A DNA stretch of 64,000 nt from Dasypus novemcinctus (taxonomy: Eukaryota > Chordata > Mammalia > Cingulata > Dasypodidae). Numbering within the stretch: the first letter of the stretch is position 1; each line of letters begins with the position of its first letter. Shown piece after piece: positions 37,243-50,354 of the stretch. The stretch covers positions 13,648,029-13,712,028 of the forward strand of contig NC_080702.1 of assembly GCF_030445035.2 (NCBI RefSeq), in the 5' to 3' direction. A model generated the notes under the pieces. That model was not told where the DNA came from, searched no databases, and saw only the letters and a list, made by a program, of their open reading frames with translations. Made by a program: the position numbers and the translations under genes.

Positions 37243-37989
37243 GCCTTCATTCAAGCCTCTTCCCTAAAATGTGAGAGAACTCACACAAGAGAGAAACCTT
37301 AGGAATGTCATATATGCAGGGATGCTTTCAGTTGCCATTCCCATCTTCAGTGACATGAGAGAACTCACACAGGAGAGAAATACCATGAATGCAATCTATT
37401 TGGGAAAGTTATTTCATCCCTCTTCCATTAAAAAAAAAACATAAAACAATTTACTCTGGAAATAAATACTGAATATTATCAATGTCAGAAAGCATATAGT
37501 AATTATTCTAAGAGGACATGAAAGAATTCCAACTGGAGAGAAACATGAGTTTCATCAATGCAGGAAAGCTTTTAGTCATCATTCCCACCTTCAAGAACAT
37601 GAGAGAACTCACTCTGGGAAAACTTCAATTTTCTAATCTTAAACACCGTGAGAGAACTCACACTGTAGAAAAGACACATGAATGTTGTCTATGTAGGAAA
37701 ATTTTCACCTGTATTTCTGCCCTCAGGCAACATTACAAAATTCCTGTGGGATGGAAATAATAACATACTTATGGGAAAGCCTTTATTTTTCTAGCCTTAA
37801 GCCATAGGAGATTACTCAAATATTCAAATGGAGAGAATCCCTATGACTGTCAACAATTTGAGAAAGTCATCAGTCAATATTCTTATTTTAAATGTAATAT
37901 TCACACTATAAATCTTTTGCATACTTAAGAGACTTCAGCCATAAATTTAACCTTTAAACATACCAGGGAACTCATATTCTGAAGAAACA
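37243..37989 (+). pseudogene. Zinc-finger exon, second part
   Basis: Continues the C2H2 array after the provirus, with several more finger-like units in shifting frames. 'ECCLCRKIFTCISALRQH' at about 37680-37735 keeps a full C2H2 pattern. It is decayed like the first part. Confidence 0.78.
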
Positions 37990-38408
37990 TTTTTTTTTAA
38001 GATTTTTAAAAAATTTATTTCTCTCCCCTTCCCTGCACCTCCCCAGTTGTCTGCTCTCTGTGTTCATTCACTATGTGTTCTTCTGTGTCCACTTGTATTC
38101 TTGTCAGCAGCACCCAGAATCTGTGTCTCATTTTGTTGCATCATCTTGCTGCATCAGCTCTCCATGTGTGTGGCTTGTTCCTGGGCAGGCTGCACTTTTT
38201 CGTGCTGGGCAGCTCTCCTTATGGGGCACACTCCTTGCACATGGGGCCCCCCTATGTGGGGGACACCCCTGCATGGCAGGGCACACCTTGCATGCATCAA
38301 CATTGCACATGGACCAGCTCATCACACAGGTCAGGAGGCCCTGGGTTTGAACCCTGGACCTCCCATGTGGTAGGTAGATGCCCTATCCATTGGGCCAAAT
38401 CCACTTCC
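37990..38408 (-). mobile_element. DAS-like SINE in the zinc-finger exon
   Basis: Antisense copy with a perfect 11-bp duplication CTGAAGAAACA (37979-37989 and 38409-38419). Confidence 0.9.
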
Positions 38409-38419
38409 CTGAAGAAACA

Positions 38420-38785
38420 CTTTTTAATGTGTTTAGAAGTTCTTGTTGTCATCCATGCTTCATCAGATAATCTAATAACATTCATAGTCTTGAGAATCCA
38501 TGTGCATGTTATTTATGCAGCAAAGCCCTTAATAGGCAAATGATATTCTATGTGAGAAAGCACATAATGTAAATATAATGGAATTGGAGGGTGCTCTTCT
38601 ACTACCTAATAAGCTAATCAGAAAATCACATGTGAGGAAACCTACAACTGTACTCAATGTCGGATTGCCTTAATTGCTAATTTATCCTTTAAATTAAATG
38701 AGTGAACTCCAAAGGAGTGAAACACTGGGTCTGTAATCACTGCACTATCATTCAGCCAAAACTAAGCCTTGTGCTAAAGGAAACT
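38420..38785 (+). pseudogene. Zinc-finger exon, end
   Basis: Short finger-like remnants ('gtgaactccaaaggagtgaaacactgg') in broken frames. The 3' limit is set by the L1 segment that begins near 38790. Confidence 0.5.
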
Positions 38786-38789
38786 CAGT

Positions 38790-39735
38790 TTAAGAATAAC
38801 CACAAAGATACAACCCCAGAATGTGGTGCTCTTGGGTTACAGAGACACCCAGGTCCTATAGTTATGGCAGATGGCTCTGGAGTTCAGGGCTTGCCAGTGA
38901 ACCCAACTTTGGAATTTCTGCTCCTGCATGTGATGTAGTTAGACTCACATGTGACCTGGCTACACATGCCTCTTCTGTCACTTTTACTGGAACTGTGATT
39001 GGCACTGGGGTTGGTGTATGCTCAAGAGACTTGAATTCCTGGACTGTCCATGTGACAGCTGGGCCCTTAGCCTCAGCAGAGTTACAACACCTATTAACTG
39101 GGTCATTGAACTTATCCACATCAGCCAACAGGGAGGTAAGGATGGTCAACCACCACACCAGGGAACCAAGAGAGTCTACAACAGCAAGCAGGAGAATCCC
39201 ATCCCTCAGTCATGTAGGATCAAAGCCTCTCAGTTTAGAAGTGGAGTGGACATCATCCCAGGGTCATCCAGATGGAGGAATACAATATGGATTAGGGTGG
39301 ACTTACTAGTATTCTACTATAGAATCATTGTGATTTTACAATGGAAGAAACTGTATCATTGATGTGGAAACTGTGGCTACGGGATTTGCTGAGGATAGGA
39401 ATAGAGAAGAAGAAGTGTGATATGAGGACATTTTCAGGACTTGGAGTTCATATGAATAATAGTGCAGGGACAGATGTAGGACATTATATATACTGCCATA
39501 ACCCACTGAATGGACTAGGAGAGTGTAAACTACAATGTAATCTATAATTCATGCTGTGTAGCAGTGCTCCAAAATGTATTCATCAAATGCAATGAATGTG
39601 CCATACTGATGACATAATTTGGTGAAGTGGGAAGAGTGGGGGATAATAGTGAGTGGATATATGGGAACCTCATATTTTTTAATGTAACTTTTTTGTGATC
39701 CATGTATCTTTTAAAAAAGGTAATAAAATAGGGGG
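38790..39735 (+). mobile_element. L1 3' UTR end, sense
   Basis: Follows, in the sense direction, the same order as the reverse complement of 56870-57650: 'atggcagatgg', 'ttgaattcctggactg', 'gtcaaccaccacacca', 'tttcaggacttggagtt'. It ends near an A-rich 'ggtaataaaatagggggg'. It is diverged and shorter than the right-hand copy, so it is an older relative. Confidence 0.75.
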
Positions 39736-40544
39736 GAAAATTATCACCCATACCAGAAACCCTTTTAATGCAAATTTTTAAAAAAGAGGAAGACTGTTAG
39801 GAGGATGAAACCCCTTGAGGAATTTCCAGAAAATTCATTCTGAAGAATGTAATGAAAAGTCATGGGAAATCATTTATTCACTGATTGGGATGTTGCATGA
39901 TTCAGTAATTTTGTTTCTGTGATGGATATTATTAGAGGGGTTTTGCAAATGGGTATCTGATAGCTGACTTTGTGGATATCAACTAGAAGTTTTATAGGTT
40001 TGGGGATAAGAAAATGTGTGAAATCTGTGATTTAGGAGTCTCCCTCATAAATAACTGTGGTTCTCTTGTTGCCTTTCCTGTCTCAGCGATTAAATAGCTG
40101 AAGGTGAGCAACAGGTATGGTCACGTATTCCTAATGGTAGATGAAACAATACTTCACCTCTGTGACTAGAATTGTTACCAGTGAGTGTGATAATCATGAA
40201 CACAGTAGTTCACTGTGCCAGGCAGAGGTACAGATCATTTGCACTTCCCATCACTAATTTCCCAGTATGATATATCTAGGAAAAATGCACTGCCATAATG
40301 ATTTTGTTAATAAAATAACTAATAGATTCCAAAACCTTCCATGCCCATAGGCAATGCCCTTATGATGGATGACATTTAGAAATCATTTCCTTGACATTAA
40401 TTATTAAAATATTAAGTTCCAGATCATGCAAATATGGAAAACAATAAGCAAAAAACAAAAACCAAGCAAAAATGCATCATCTCTCACTTTCTCTGATTCC
40501 TCTGATGTACATAGCTGCTCTTTTTGACTATTCTTGCAGATTTA
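39736..40544. other. Unassigned region
   Basis: No gene or repeat recognised. The first part may be the 3' end of the zinc-finger gene. Confidence 0.4.
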
Positions 40545-40830
40545 TTTATTTTAAAGTTTAACTGAGATAGACACAAATGCAATATATCCTAATTGTGTAA
40601 TTGATAGGTCTTAATATAATCAAAATGTGCCTTCATCACCAAATAGTTTTAGAACAATTTCATTACTCCATTAAAAAAATACCCCACACCCCTTAGCAGT
40701 CTCCTCACTATCCCTCTATCCTGTCACAATCCTACATTACTAATTTCATCTTTATAGATTGATATATGTTTGCAAATTAAATGTAATCATACAATTTTGC
40801 ACTTATTTTTGTATATGGTGTGATAGAATG
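40545..40830 (-). mobile_element. Ancient L1 (L1M-type) 3' end, antisense
   Basis: Resembles the widespread mammalian L1M 3' end in antisense, with 'tttaactgagatagac', 'cattcatcac'-like text and 'aatgtaatcatacaattttgcac'. This is recognised from memory of the family and is strongly diverged. Confidence 0.5.
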
Positions 40831-40869
40831 GTCTACCTATTATACTTTTTAAACATATTTAGATCATTA

Positions 40870-43500
40870 AAATGTTACATGAAAAATATAGGGGGTTACC
40901 ATATGCCCCACTGACTATCACTCCCACACAATCCCACATTAACAGCATCATTCATTAGTGTGGTACTAGTGAGGTTTCCTTCTATTCCTATCTTTTGAAG
41001 TGCTTTTATCAGGAAAGGATGCTATATTTTGCCAAATGCTTTTTCTTCATCTGTGGAGATTATCATGTGATTTCTTTTCTTTTGATCTGTTTATAAGGTG
41101 TATTACATTGATTTTCTCATGCTGAAACTTCCTTGCATAGGAAGGATGAAACTCATTGATCATGGTGTATAATTTGTTTGTTGTGTTTTTTAATACAATT
41201 ACCAAGTATTTGGGTATTTAGCATCTAGGCTCATTAGAGTGATTGGTCTGTAGTTTTCCTTTTTTTGTGACATCTTTGTTTGGCTTTGGAATTGGAGTGA
41301 TGTTGGCATCATAGAATGAGTTAGGCAGTGTTCCCTCCACTTCTATTTTTTGGAAGAATTTAAGCAGGATTGTTGTTCATTCTTCCTGGAATGTTAGGTA
41401 GAATTCACATGTGAAGCCATCTGGTCCTGGGCTCTTATCTGGGAGGTTTTTGATGACTTATTCAATCTCATTACTTGTGATTGTTCTGGTGAGTTCATGA
41501 ATTTCTTGTTTCATCAATGTTAGGGTGCTTGTGGTTTCTAGGAATTTGTCCATTCCCTCAAAATTATCCACTGTTGGCATACACTTTTTCAAAATGTCCT
41601 CTTACGATATTCTATTTCTGTAGCATCTGTGGTGATACCTCCTTCCTTGTTTCTTATTTTATGTATTTGCCCCTTCTCTCCTTTTCTCTTTGTTAGTCTA
41701 AGTATTTGTCAATTTTATTAATCTTCACAAAGAACCAGATTTTGGTGTTTATTTTTCCTACTGCTTTCTTATTTTCAATTTCAGTTAGCTCTACTCTAAT
41801 TTTTGTTATTTCCTTCTTGATACTTCCTTTGGGATTAGCTTGTTGTACATTTTCTAATTCCTCCAGATGTCCAGTGAGTTCTTTGATTTTACCTCTTCTA
41901 TTTTAATATAGTGATTTATGGCTAAGAACTTCCCTCTAAGTATAGGTTTTGCTGTAACCTATAGATTTTGATACATTATGTTGTCATTTTATTTAGTTTC
42001 AATTTAGTTTCTGATATCTTTTGCAATTTCCTCCTTGACTCACTGATTGTCTAAGAGCAGTTTTACTTCAATATCTTTGTTTGTAATATTCTTCTCTGTC
42101 CTTGACCAATTTCCAGCTCCATCCTGTGGTTGTCAGAGAAACTACTTGGTATAAGGTCAATCTTTCTGAATTCATTGACAGTTTTTCTAGGGCCTAGAAT
42201 ATTATCCATCCTGGAGAATGATCCATGTGCACTTGAGAATAATGTTTATCTGGATATATTTGGGCATAATGTTCTGTATATGTCTTTTCGGTCCAGATCC
42301 TTTAATGTATTATCCAAAGTCTTTGTTTTATTATTGATTCTCTGTTGAGATGTTCTAATTCTGATAATGCTGTTTTAATATCCCCCACTATAACTGTAGA
42401 GGCATCTATTTCTTTACTTAGTTTTTCCAATATTTACCTCAAGTATTTTTAGGAGTCTTGGTTTGGTCCATAAATGTTTATGTTTGTCCTTTCTTCTTCA
42501 TAGGTTATCCTTTTTTATACAAGTTTTATTTTTTCTCCCCCCCCCATGGGTTTTAACATGCTGTCTGCCCTCTGTGTCCATTCACTGCAGTCTCTTCTGT
42601 GTTCTCCTTTGTCTCCCTTTTTGTTGTGTCATCTTGCTGCATCAGCTCTCCATGTCATTTGTGGGCCAGATGGCACTACATGGCATTTGCAAGTGGCACT
42701 CCATGGCATCTACAGGCCAGGCAGCACTCTGTGGCATCTGTGGGCCTTGCAGTGTTCTGTGGCATCTGCAGGCCAGTTGGCACTCTGTGGTGTCTATGGA
42801 CTGCACAGTACCATGCAGCACACGGGTAAGCCTGCCTTCACAAGGAGGCCCCAGGATGTAAACCAATGGCCTCCCATATGGTAAACGGGAGCTCATCTGA
42901 TTGAGCCAGAGCTGCTTCCTACAATAGTTTTCTTTTCAAGTGTGTTTTGTCCGATATTAGTATAGCTACTCCCACCTATTTTTGGTTATTGTTTGTATGT
43001 AAAATTATTTTCCAACTATTTGCTTTCTGCATCCTTTCATCTCTGTGTCTAAGGTGAGTTTCTTGTAGATAGCATATAGATGGGTCCTATTTTTGCATCC
43101 ATTCTGCCAGTCTCTGACTCTTGGTCAGAGAGTTTAATCCATTAACATTCAATGTTACTACTGTAGAAGAATTCATTTATTAGCCATATTTTTAGGTTTC
43201 TGATGTCATATATTGTTTATATTTCTCTTTATGTTTTTTTTTCTTACACTCTCGTCCAACTCTCTCCTGGTTTTCCTTTCAAACTGCAGAACTCTCTTTC
43301 AAAGAGAGTGCAGGTTTCTTATTGACAGATGCTCTTAATTTCTGTTTATCTGTGAGTATTTTGAGCTCTCCCTCATTTTTAATTGTGAGCTCTTCAGAAT
43401 AGAGATTTCTTAGCTGGAAGTTTTTCATTTAGCACCTTAACTATGATATACCACTGCCTTCTTGCCCCTATGGTTTCAGAAGAGAAATTACCACTTAATC
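40870..43500 (-). mobile_element. L1 ORF2/ORF1 fragment, antisense, interrupted by a SINE
   Basis: Parallels 61530-63720 of the right-hand L1: 'ttccttctattcctatctttt', 'agccatctggtcctgggctctt', 'atcttcacaaagaaccag', 'ccccactataactgtagaggcat'. A short 3' UTR piece is joined at its left (40870-40965), so internal sequence has been deleted. The SINE at 42515-42928 splits it. Frames are destroyed. Confidence 0.82.
42515..42928 (-). mobile_element. DAS-related SINE in old L1, second subfamily
   Basis: Antisense. Its body is rich in 'tggcatctgcaggcc'-type repeats (about 42660-42810), unlike the 28773 type, but the tRNA-like head and poly(A) side are the same. The L1 reads through on both sides. 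The 51510-51885 copy is the same subfamily. Confidence 0.75.
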
Positions 43501-44026
43501 TGTATTAGTCAGTCAAAGGGACACTGATGCAAATTATCAGAAATGGTTGGTTTTTATGAATGTTATTTATTTTGTGTAATAGCTTACAGTTCCAGGCCAT
43601 AAAACATGAGTCATTTCCTTCACCAAAGTCTATTGCTACATCTAGGGGCATGATGGCTCCTGTTGTCTGAGGGTTCTGGCTTCCTATGTTCCTCTCTTCC
43701 TGAGGCTTGCCTCTCTGGGTTCAACTGCTCTGCCTGCTTCACAAGGTCAGCTATAGACCATCAGGCAAATGGCTCTCTCTCTCTCCCTAGGACTTGATTC
43801 TTTCTGGGTTCAATTGCTTTGCATTCTACTGTGTGTTTACTTACTAGGCTCCAGGTAAAATCTCCCAACTCTGTCCTTTGCCATGTCTTTTCTCTGAGAG
43901 TCCCTCCCCACCAAGGTGAAGGGACTCAAGACCCTACTCACATGGCCCAAAGTCCTAATCATAACTTAATCAATTAAACATGATACTTGTGACAGAGCAT
44001 TTTACAAATATAATCCAATAACCCTG
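43501..44026 (-). repeat. MaLR-like LTR, truncated
   Basis: Begins TGTATTAGTCAG, as the provirus LTRs do, and follows them through 'ggtttttatgaatg', 'aggccataaaacatgagtca' and 'caccaaggtgaagggactcaa'. The far end (expected CTGCTACA) is missing and G2E3-like sequence starts instead. Confidence 0.75.
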
Positions 44027-46705
44027 TCTTTGCAAGAAATCTGGCACTTTAGTTGGATATGATGCACCCCGATGTAAAAAGTTATTATCATTTTACATGT
44101 GGCCTTCAGAGAGAATGCATTTTCCAGATTACTGGCAATTTTGGGTCATTTCATTGGAACCATCAACCTGTTCAAATAATTACATCTAATAGTTATAGAG
44201 AGTCCTTAGCATGTACCATTTGGAATTTATTGAGCCTATTCCAACATATAGTATATTACGAAGTCCTTGTAGTAAGAATGCTTGGTTTCACAGAAACGGT
44301 TTACAATTTTAAGCAATAAACGCAGGAGTGTTCTTCTTCAGATGCACGTATGCAATAATAGTGATACATTTCAGAAAGAGATGTTGAAAATGGGAATTCA
44401 TATTCCTGAAAAAGATGTGTCTTGGGAACTAGAGGAAAATGATTATTGAGAGATTTTGCAGCACCATGAGCCTTGTGATGTCCAGGGATGTTGCTGTAAA
44501 GGGTAAGAATAGAATGCACCTGACAGCAAATGAGAAATAAAACACTGTCAATGTTGTGGTTCTAGTGAAACCCATTTAGACTGTTGCTCACCACAATCAT
44601 GGGAACAAAATTGGGAGTGTTTGGAATATGGAAGGTATCATCTACAATTCAGGGGATTTCAAAAGAAGCCAAAAAACACACTCAGCCCAATTCAAATAAC
44701 ATGGACATTACTGATTGTTTGTTAGAAGAGTCATCACCGAAATTACTCAGTCACCTGGAGCCCAGATCTAATGAGAACACCCCTGGAAGTCCCACTGGTC
44801 TGGACACGAGCAAGGAATCAACCTGTTAGAAGAAGGCAAGGCAGCAAATTTAGAAGAGTTTTTAAAATGTATTAATAGAGTTAGGATTCCCAATTAAAAG
44901 AAAAACTAAAAAATTATATATCAACAAAGCCAATATCTGGAATATTGCCTTAGATAGATTCAGAAATCAAAGCTTTAATCCTGTATACTCAATTGAAATA
45001 GCCTATGTAAGCGAAAATGATGAATTTGGCCAAGAGCATCCTGGATCAAGACAAGAGTTTCTGAGTCTTTCAATGCAGCATCTTGAAAATTCATCACTGT
45101 TTGAAGGGTCCTTGTCAAAGAACTTGTCCCTTAATGCCCAAGATAAATACTACAACAAATATGGCTGACTTTATCTCAGCAATAAATGAATGCTCTAATT
45201 ACCTACAGATTATTGGATGTCTTAGACATTAAGTGGTAAATATATGTTGGTAAAAGACATACTTTTCTACCATGTAATTAAGAGAGCCCAAACAACCTTT
45301 GGGAGTTTTAAGCAGGGTCTGAAAATTCTTCACATTTTAGATAAAATTCTGACTTCTCCAGAAGCATTTTGCAGCATCCTCTCTCATAAACCTTATAATC
45401 TTTCTGTAAAAATTCTTAGTGATCTTTTTACAGTCTACCCATTGTCTAACATAAAACTTTGGGATTTTGGAACAGTTACTTACAAGCTATTGAAAATTGT
45501 AAATCTGCAACAACAATGGAAGATATTCTTATTTTTGCAACTGGTTGCAGTTCCATTCCACCTACTGAATTTAAACTCACTCCTTCAATTGAGTGCCTGC
45601 ATATGGATTTTCCTATTAGAAACAAGTGTAGTATCTCTTCCAATAACTAATACATTTAAAGAATTTCAAGAAAATATGCACTTTGCCATAAAGAAAAACA
45701 CTTTAAGACTAGAAAAGGGAGAAAGTTCTCACTATGTGGGACATTAAAATATTTCTTTGAACAAAGATATTTCTTTTAAAGTTGCTATTGAGCCTTTCTT
45801 TTGTTTCAGAAATCTGTCCATCATCACTTTTGAATAAACATGTCAGCTTCTGGGTCCAATAAAATTTGTATGAACATGAAGGAATGCTTTGGAAATTTAA
45901 GCTAAAAAAATTTTTGTTGAAGTGTACTAATCATAATTGGTGAATTTTTCATTGTCTTAATATACATGCTTCATAAATTTCAATATAAATACTTACAGAA
46001 TGACTGTAAAGAATTCTTAAAGCATAGTAGTATAATATGTAAGGAAAAAATGTCTTGCTACTTTTGTAAATTGTTAGCTGGAAGATGCCACAATGATTTT
46101 TCTCTTTTTATACAGTTTTCAAATTATTTCTTATTTAACTAAAGCATTTTGTAGAAAAGCTAAATGGATAATTCCTCTTATATAAATCAGAGGTGTATAT
46201 TCTGGGCTGTATGTTTATGTGTGCTTTTCTAAAATGGCACTCAGTAGATGGTTAAACTACATGAAAATTGTTGACTTATATTAAAACAGAATCATACTGC
46301 AGTTAGATTATGCGTAATGGGAAATAGTATTATATAAAAAGCAAAAGTGCACAATATTCTGAAAGCTACAGACATTCCATTGGCTTGAAAACACTTTAGA
46401 GGTGGATATAAATTGTATTTGAAAATATCTAAGAAAGTCTGTCATTTTTAAAGCCTTAATTTTTTTTTTTATATCCAACATGTGGTATTAAACCATAGTT
46501 ATGACTGATCCCCAAAAAGTTTAGGTATCTGAATGATCTCAGTAGATTGTCATATTGTAGGTTTGGCTATTTGACATTTATTATCAGGATGTTTGTATGA
46601 TAGGTAACCTGGCACCATAGCACTAGTTATTTTCTCTGGCTTTGAAGGGTATCTGTTATTACATAAGCAATGTAGAAATAAAGTGAAAACAACAACAACA
46701 AATAG
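44027..46705 (+). pseudogene. G2E3: Processed pseudogene of G2E3 (E3 ubiquitin ligase)
   Basis: The functional parent is a nuclear/nucleolar ubiquitin ligase with PHD fingers and a HECT-like domain. Here 44030-44320 gives the PHD region ('CKKSGTLVG', '[14 protein letters not shown]', '[16 protein letters not shown]'). 44640-44900 gives the serine-rich linker ('[14 protein letters not shown]'), and 45050-45130 the start of the HECT-like part ('[13 protein letters not shown]'). 45240-45747 gives its C-terminal part ('MLVKDI', '[10 protein letters not shown]', 'RLEKGESSHY.GH') with the natural stop. There are no introns. A stretch of roughly 120 codons is missing near 45165, and frameshifts and stops occur throughout. 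A 3' UTR-like stretch runs to an AATAAA at about 46676 and an A-rich end. The 5' end is cut at the LTR. Confidence 0.85.
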
Positions 46706-46955
46706 ACAAAATGAAAAATCCACACTAATCTCACCATACAGAGATAACTACTGTGTTTGTGTATGTCCTTCTATAAATTCTTTAATAAAATATTTGTATT
46801 TCCTTTCTAAGCTCTTTAAAAAACACCTGTCAGATAGATTTAAATATGAATAATTATATTAATAGGAAGAAGAAATTGAAGGCATAAGTTATAAATAAAA
46901 AGGCATAATCACAAAAGACCTGGGATATTTTAAAAAGAATGAAGTTAGACTCCTG
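46706..46955. other. Unassigned AT-rich spacer
   Basis: No gene or clear repeat seen. Confidence 0.4.
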
Positions 46956-47800
46956 GAAAAAATAAATAAATAAATGCATCCTCAGAAGACAGATTTAGTA
47001 CATTTGAATATGTATGTGATGAAATTACCCAGGAATGAATACAGTTAAATAGAAGACAAGGAAGAAAAGTTAACAGACCTTGAAGATAGAAGGGGAAGGT
47101 CTAACAAATTAATTAGAGCATCTGAAGAAAAGAATCCAGAGAACAGAAAAACATGATATCAAAGATTACTACTGAGAATTTCCCATAACTGATTAAAGAT
47201 AAGGGTCCTTGACTAGGGAACATATTTAATAAAATATAGAAAAAAATAAAGTAAAATGTACACCTAACCACATTGAAATTAAACTGTTGAGTAAAAAGGC
47301 AAAGAACAGTTTGTAAAAATAGTCAAAGAGAAAGAAACAGACTAATTTTCTTGAAAAAGAAATTTTACCTTTGCTAATATTTTAGTAGCAATAATGGAGT
47401 CCAGAACATATGGGAATAAAATTAATGTGGTAAAAGAAAATTGTTTATAATCACGATCCAGCTTAACTTTGATTCTGAAATAAGGAAAAAGTAAAAAAAA
47501 AAAAAAAAACCAATTCTAAATCAAGAACAAAAGAGAGAAGATTTCCTCTAAGTAAGGATATACTTCATGGTAAAAGAAGTTAAATTCAGAAGGAAGAAAT
47601 GTATTGCAAGAAGGAGTGGTGAGAAAGGAATGTACTGGATAGAGTGCTACATCTAAAGAAGGATTGACTATATCAGATAATAATAAAAATGATTTCTAGT
47701 TGGATGGGGCAGGGAGTAAAACTAAAATGCCAGAAATCAAATAACATATAAAAGCATTTTAATCTTTGTATTCTTAGGAGAAAAGGATATAAATTGCTTT
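46956..47800 (+). mobile_element. Ancient L1 ORF1-like fragment, sense
   Basis: Weak resemblance to L1 ORF1 sequence order: 'gaccttgaagatagaa', 'ggaaggtctaacaaatt', 'aatttcccataactgattaaagat', 'aatggagtccagaac'. Highly diverged; the call rests on motif order only. Confidence 0.45.
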
Positions 47801-48369
47801 AGAATTCATGTCAAATATGTATGTTATCGTTTTTTAAATTTTAGAATATTTTAAAATTGTAGAATTATAACTTCCAAGTCAGGGATGCAAAAATAAAATA
47901 AAAATGATAAGGAAAGCTTATCCAATCCAATAGGATAAAGATAAATAGAATCATAGAATAAAAATTAATTTGCCCTAACAGTTCCAGATGAAATATACAT
48001 ATATCTTCTTCAATATATTATGTAGGGCATATTTGGGTCAAAATCCAGAGAAAGGCAAGAACCTACAGAAATAAGTAGAAGTTCACATTTGCATTTAAGG
48101 CATTGATTGAACCCAGGAAACTTAAGCTTAGATTTTATGGACTCAGAAGTATATCAGAGAACAGAGACAAAGACCAGGACGCACTTCCAAGATGGGGAAT
48201 ATGACAGGACACTCATTTATAAGCCTGTGGCCCCTACAGGGCTACACATTTCAATGCAAGGTAGATCAGGAAAAAAGCTCTGCTCCCTTGTCTTCTCCTA
48301 CCAACAGGGACCTGCAAGAAGACTGGCTATTTCAAGTTCTGTCACTATCAAGGGGGAAAGACCAACAAT

Positions 48370-48470
48370 GTGAATGTACTTAGTACTACTGAACTGTACA
48401 CTTGAAAGTGGTTAAAATGGGAAATTTTGAGTTGTGTATATGTCTCTACAAAAAAAGTTAAAAATTAAAA
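48370..48470 (+). mobile_element. Ancient L1M 3' end, sense
   Basis: 'actgaactgtacacttgaaa' followed by 'gtggttaaaatggg' and an A-rich end is the familiar 3' end of old mammalian L1 elements. Confidence 0.65.
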
Positions 48471-48949
48471 GTTTCTCTTTGAGAACTAATAACCACAAAC
48501 AGCCTTCCCTTGAATAGTTCCTCAGATTTAATGGTCTCATTTTGGGGGTGCTACCAGTCATATAGCAGGACCTACTGGAAATATTCTCTGAAAGAACCCA
48601 TGTTCATTCCAGGCTGAAAAGTATTCACAGTGTTAAAATTCCAAGAAGTATGGGCTCATAGCAGACAATACAAGATTCAGGTGAAAACAATGTACTATGA
48701 ATAACAACCAACAGAAACAAGAGAGTAAAATCTGACCTATGAAGAATTCCAATATTAGAACTGTCAAACACAATATAAAACAAGTATTTTTTAATATATA
48801 AATATTTTTTAAAACATTGAGGTAAAGTATATTGACTAGGAATAATTGAAAAACAAATAGAATGTTCTAGGAATGAATATTTTTATAACTGAAATATAAT
48901 ATATGATTATGATTTATAAATATATATGAAATAAAATATATAATTGAAG

Positions 48950-50050
48950 CAATAATAAGCTCAATAGGGTTAAAAGCAGTTTAGGTGCAGACATAATACA
49001 GCTGAATAAATTAACAGCCTGAAATATAGAACTGGAAATTATCCAGAAATGAAGTTCCAAAAGAACAGAAAGATGGAAAATATTTTTAAAAGGAGTGTAT
49101 TGAACATGGAGGAGAGAATGAGGATGTTCAAATACAACTACTAGGGGCTTAAAATGAATAGCTGAAAATTATTAGATTGGAAAAAATGTTTTGATGAAAT
49201 AATGAAGAAATGTCCAGAAATGATTAAAGGTAGTAACCCACAGAATCCAAATTCCCAAATTAATCCCAAACAGAATAGATGAAAATATACTATCAAGTTA
49301 AAAAAAATGGTAGATCAAAAATACACAAGTGGTATCTCAAACAAGGAGTTAAAATGTTTAAAATAGTCTAAGGTCTAATGTCCTCATATTCTTCAAGAGG
49401 AGCATAAACAGTTATTAAATAACTTTAGAGTTGAAAAACTTAAAAACACTTGACTTTCTATGATAAACACTAAAATGTGATTACACGAATAAAAAAATGG
49501 AAAAATCTAATAGTTAATGGAGAAAGAAGAAACATAGAAAGAGCAAGACAAATAGAAATCATGAAATAAAAATAGAAGTAATTATAAGAAATGTAGATGG
49601 ATTAGGTGCACTTGTTAAATGTGAAAGATTACAAACTAGAATTAAGCAAATCCAGTTATATACTTTATGATGACATTTCAGACAAAATAGGCTAAAGAAC
49701 AAAAAGTTTGAGGGGAGGTAGAGAGGATCTCTTCTTAATCAAAAGAGAAAATACTCTGGGAAGAAAACAAAAGCAATTCTGAAATATAATGCACATAATG
49801 ATAGTCTCAAGAGTATATACTGCAAAACTTGAAAGAATTATCAAACAGAATAGATAAATTCACCTCCACAGTCAATTATTTTTACACAATCTTTCAGTAA
49901 TTGTTAGATCAAGCAGTCCAAAAAAAAATCAGAAAGGATATAGAAAATTTGAATAATAGAATTGATGAACTTAAACTGACAGACATATATGGAATACTGC
50001 ATCCAATAACTGTAGATAAGATTTTGGTATAATCCAACCTCGGATTTAAG
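48950..50050 (+). mobile_element. Second ancient L1 ORF1/ORF2-like fragment, sense
   Basis: Order of motifs like 46956-47800 ('catggaggagagaatgagga', 'aatgtccagaaatgattaaag', 'cacagaatccaaattcccaaat') followed by AT-rich sequence. No open frame remains. Confidence 0.45.
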
Positions 50051-50354
50051 GATTCCTTTTTTTTTATTTATTAAGAGTGTTTGGAAGAGCAATGTTCATA
50101 ATTTGCCATAAAAATGCTAAAACAAACATTTTTTTTCAGGCTCTCATGATCTAATGTTCTATAAGGAGTATTATTGGTTGCAAATTATTAGATTCCTATA
50201 ACTGATATACCAATTAGATTTTTTAAAATGGGCCTCATTAGGTTAAAATCAAGGTGTCAATAGGGCTGTTATTTTCTGGAGGCTCTAGGGGAACATCCAT
50301 TTCCTTGCTCTTTCCAGTTTCTATAGACTGCCCGCATTCCTTGGCTAGAGTCCC

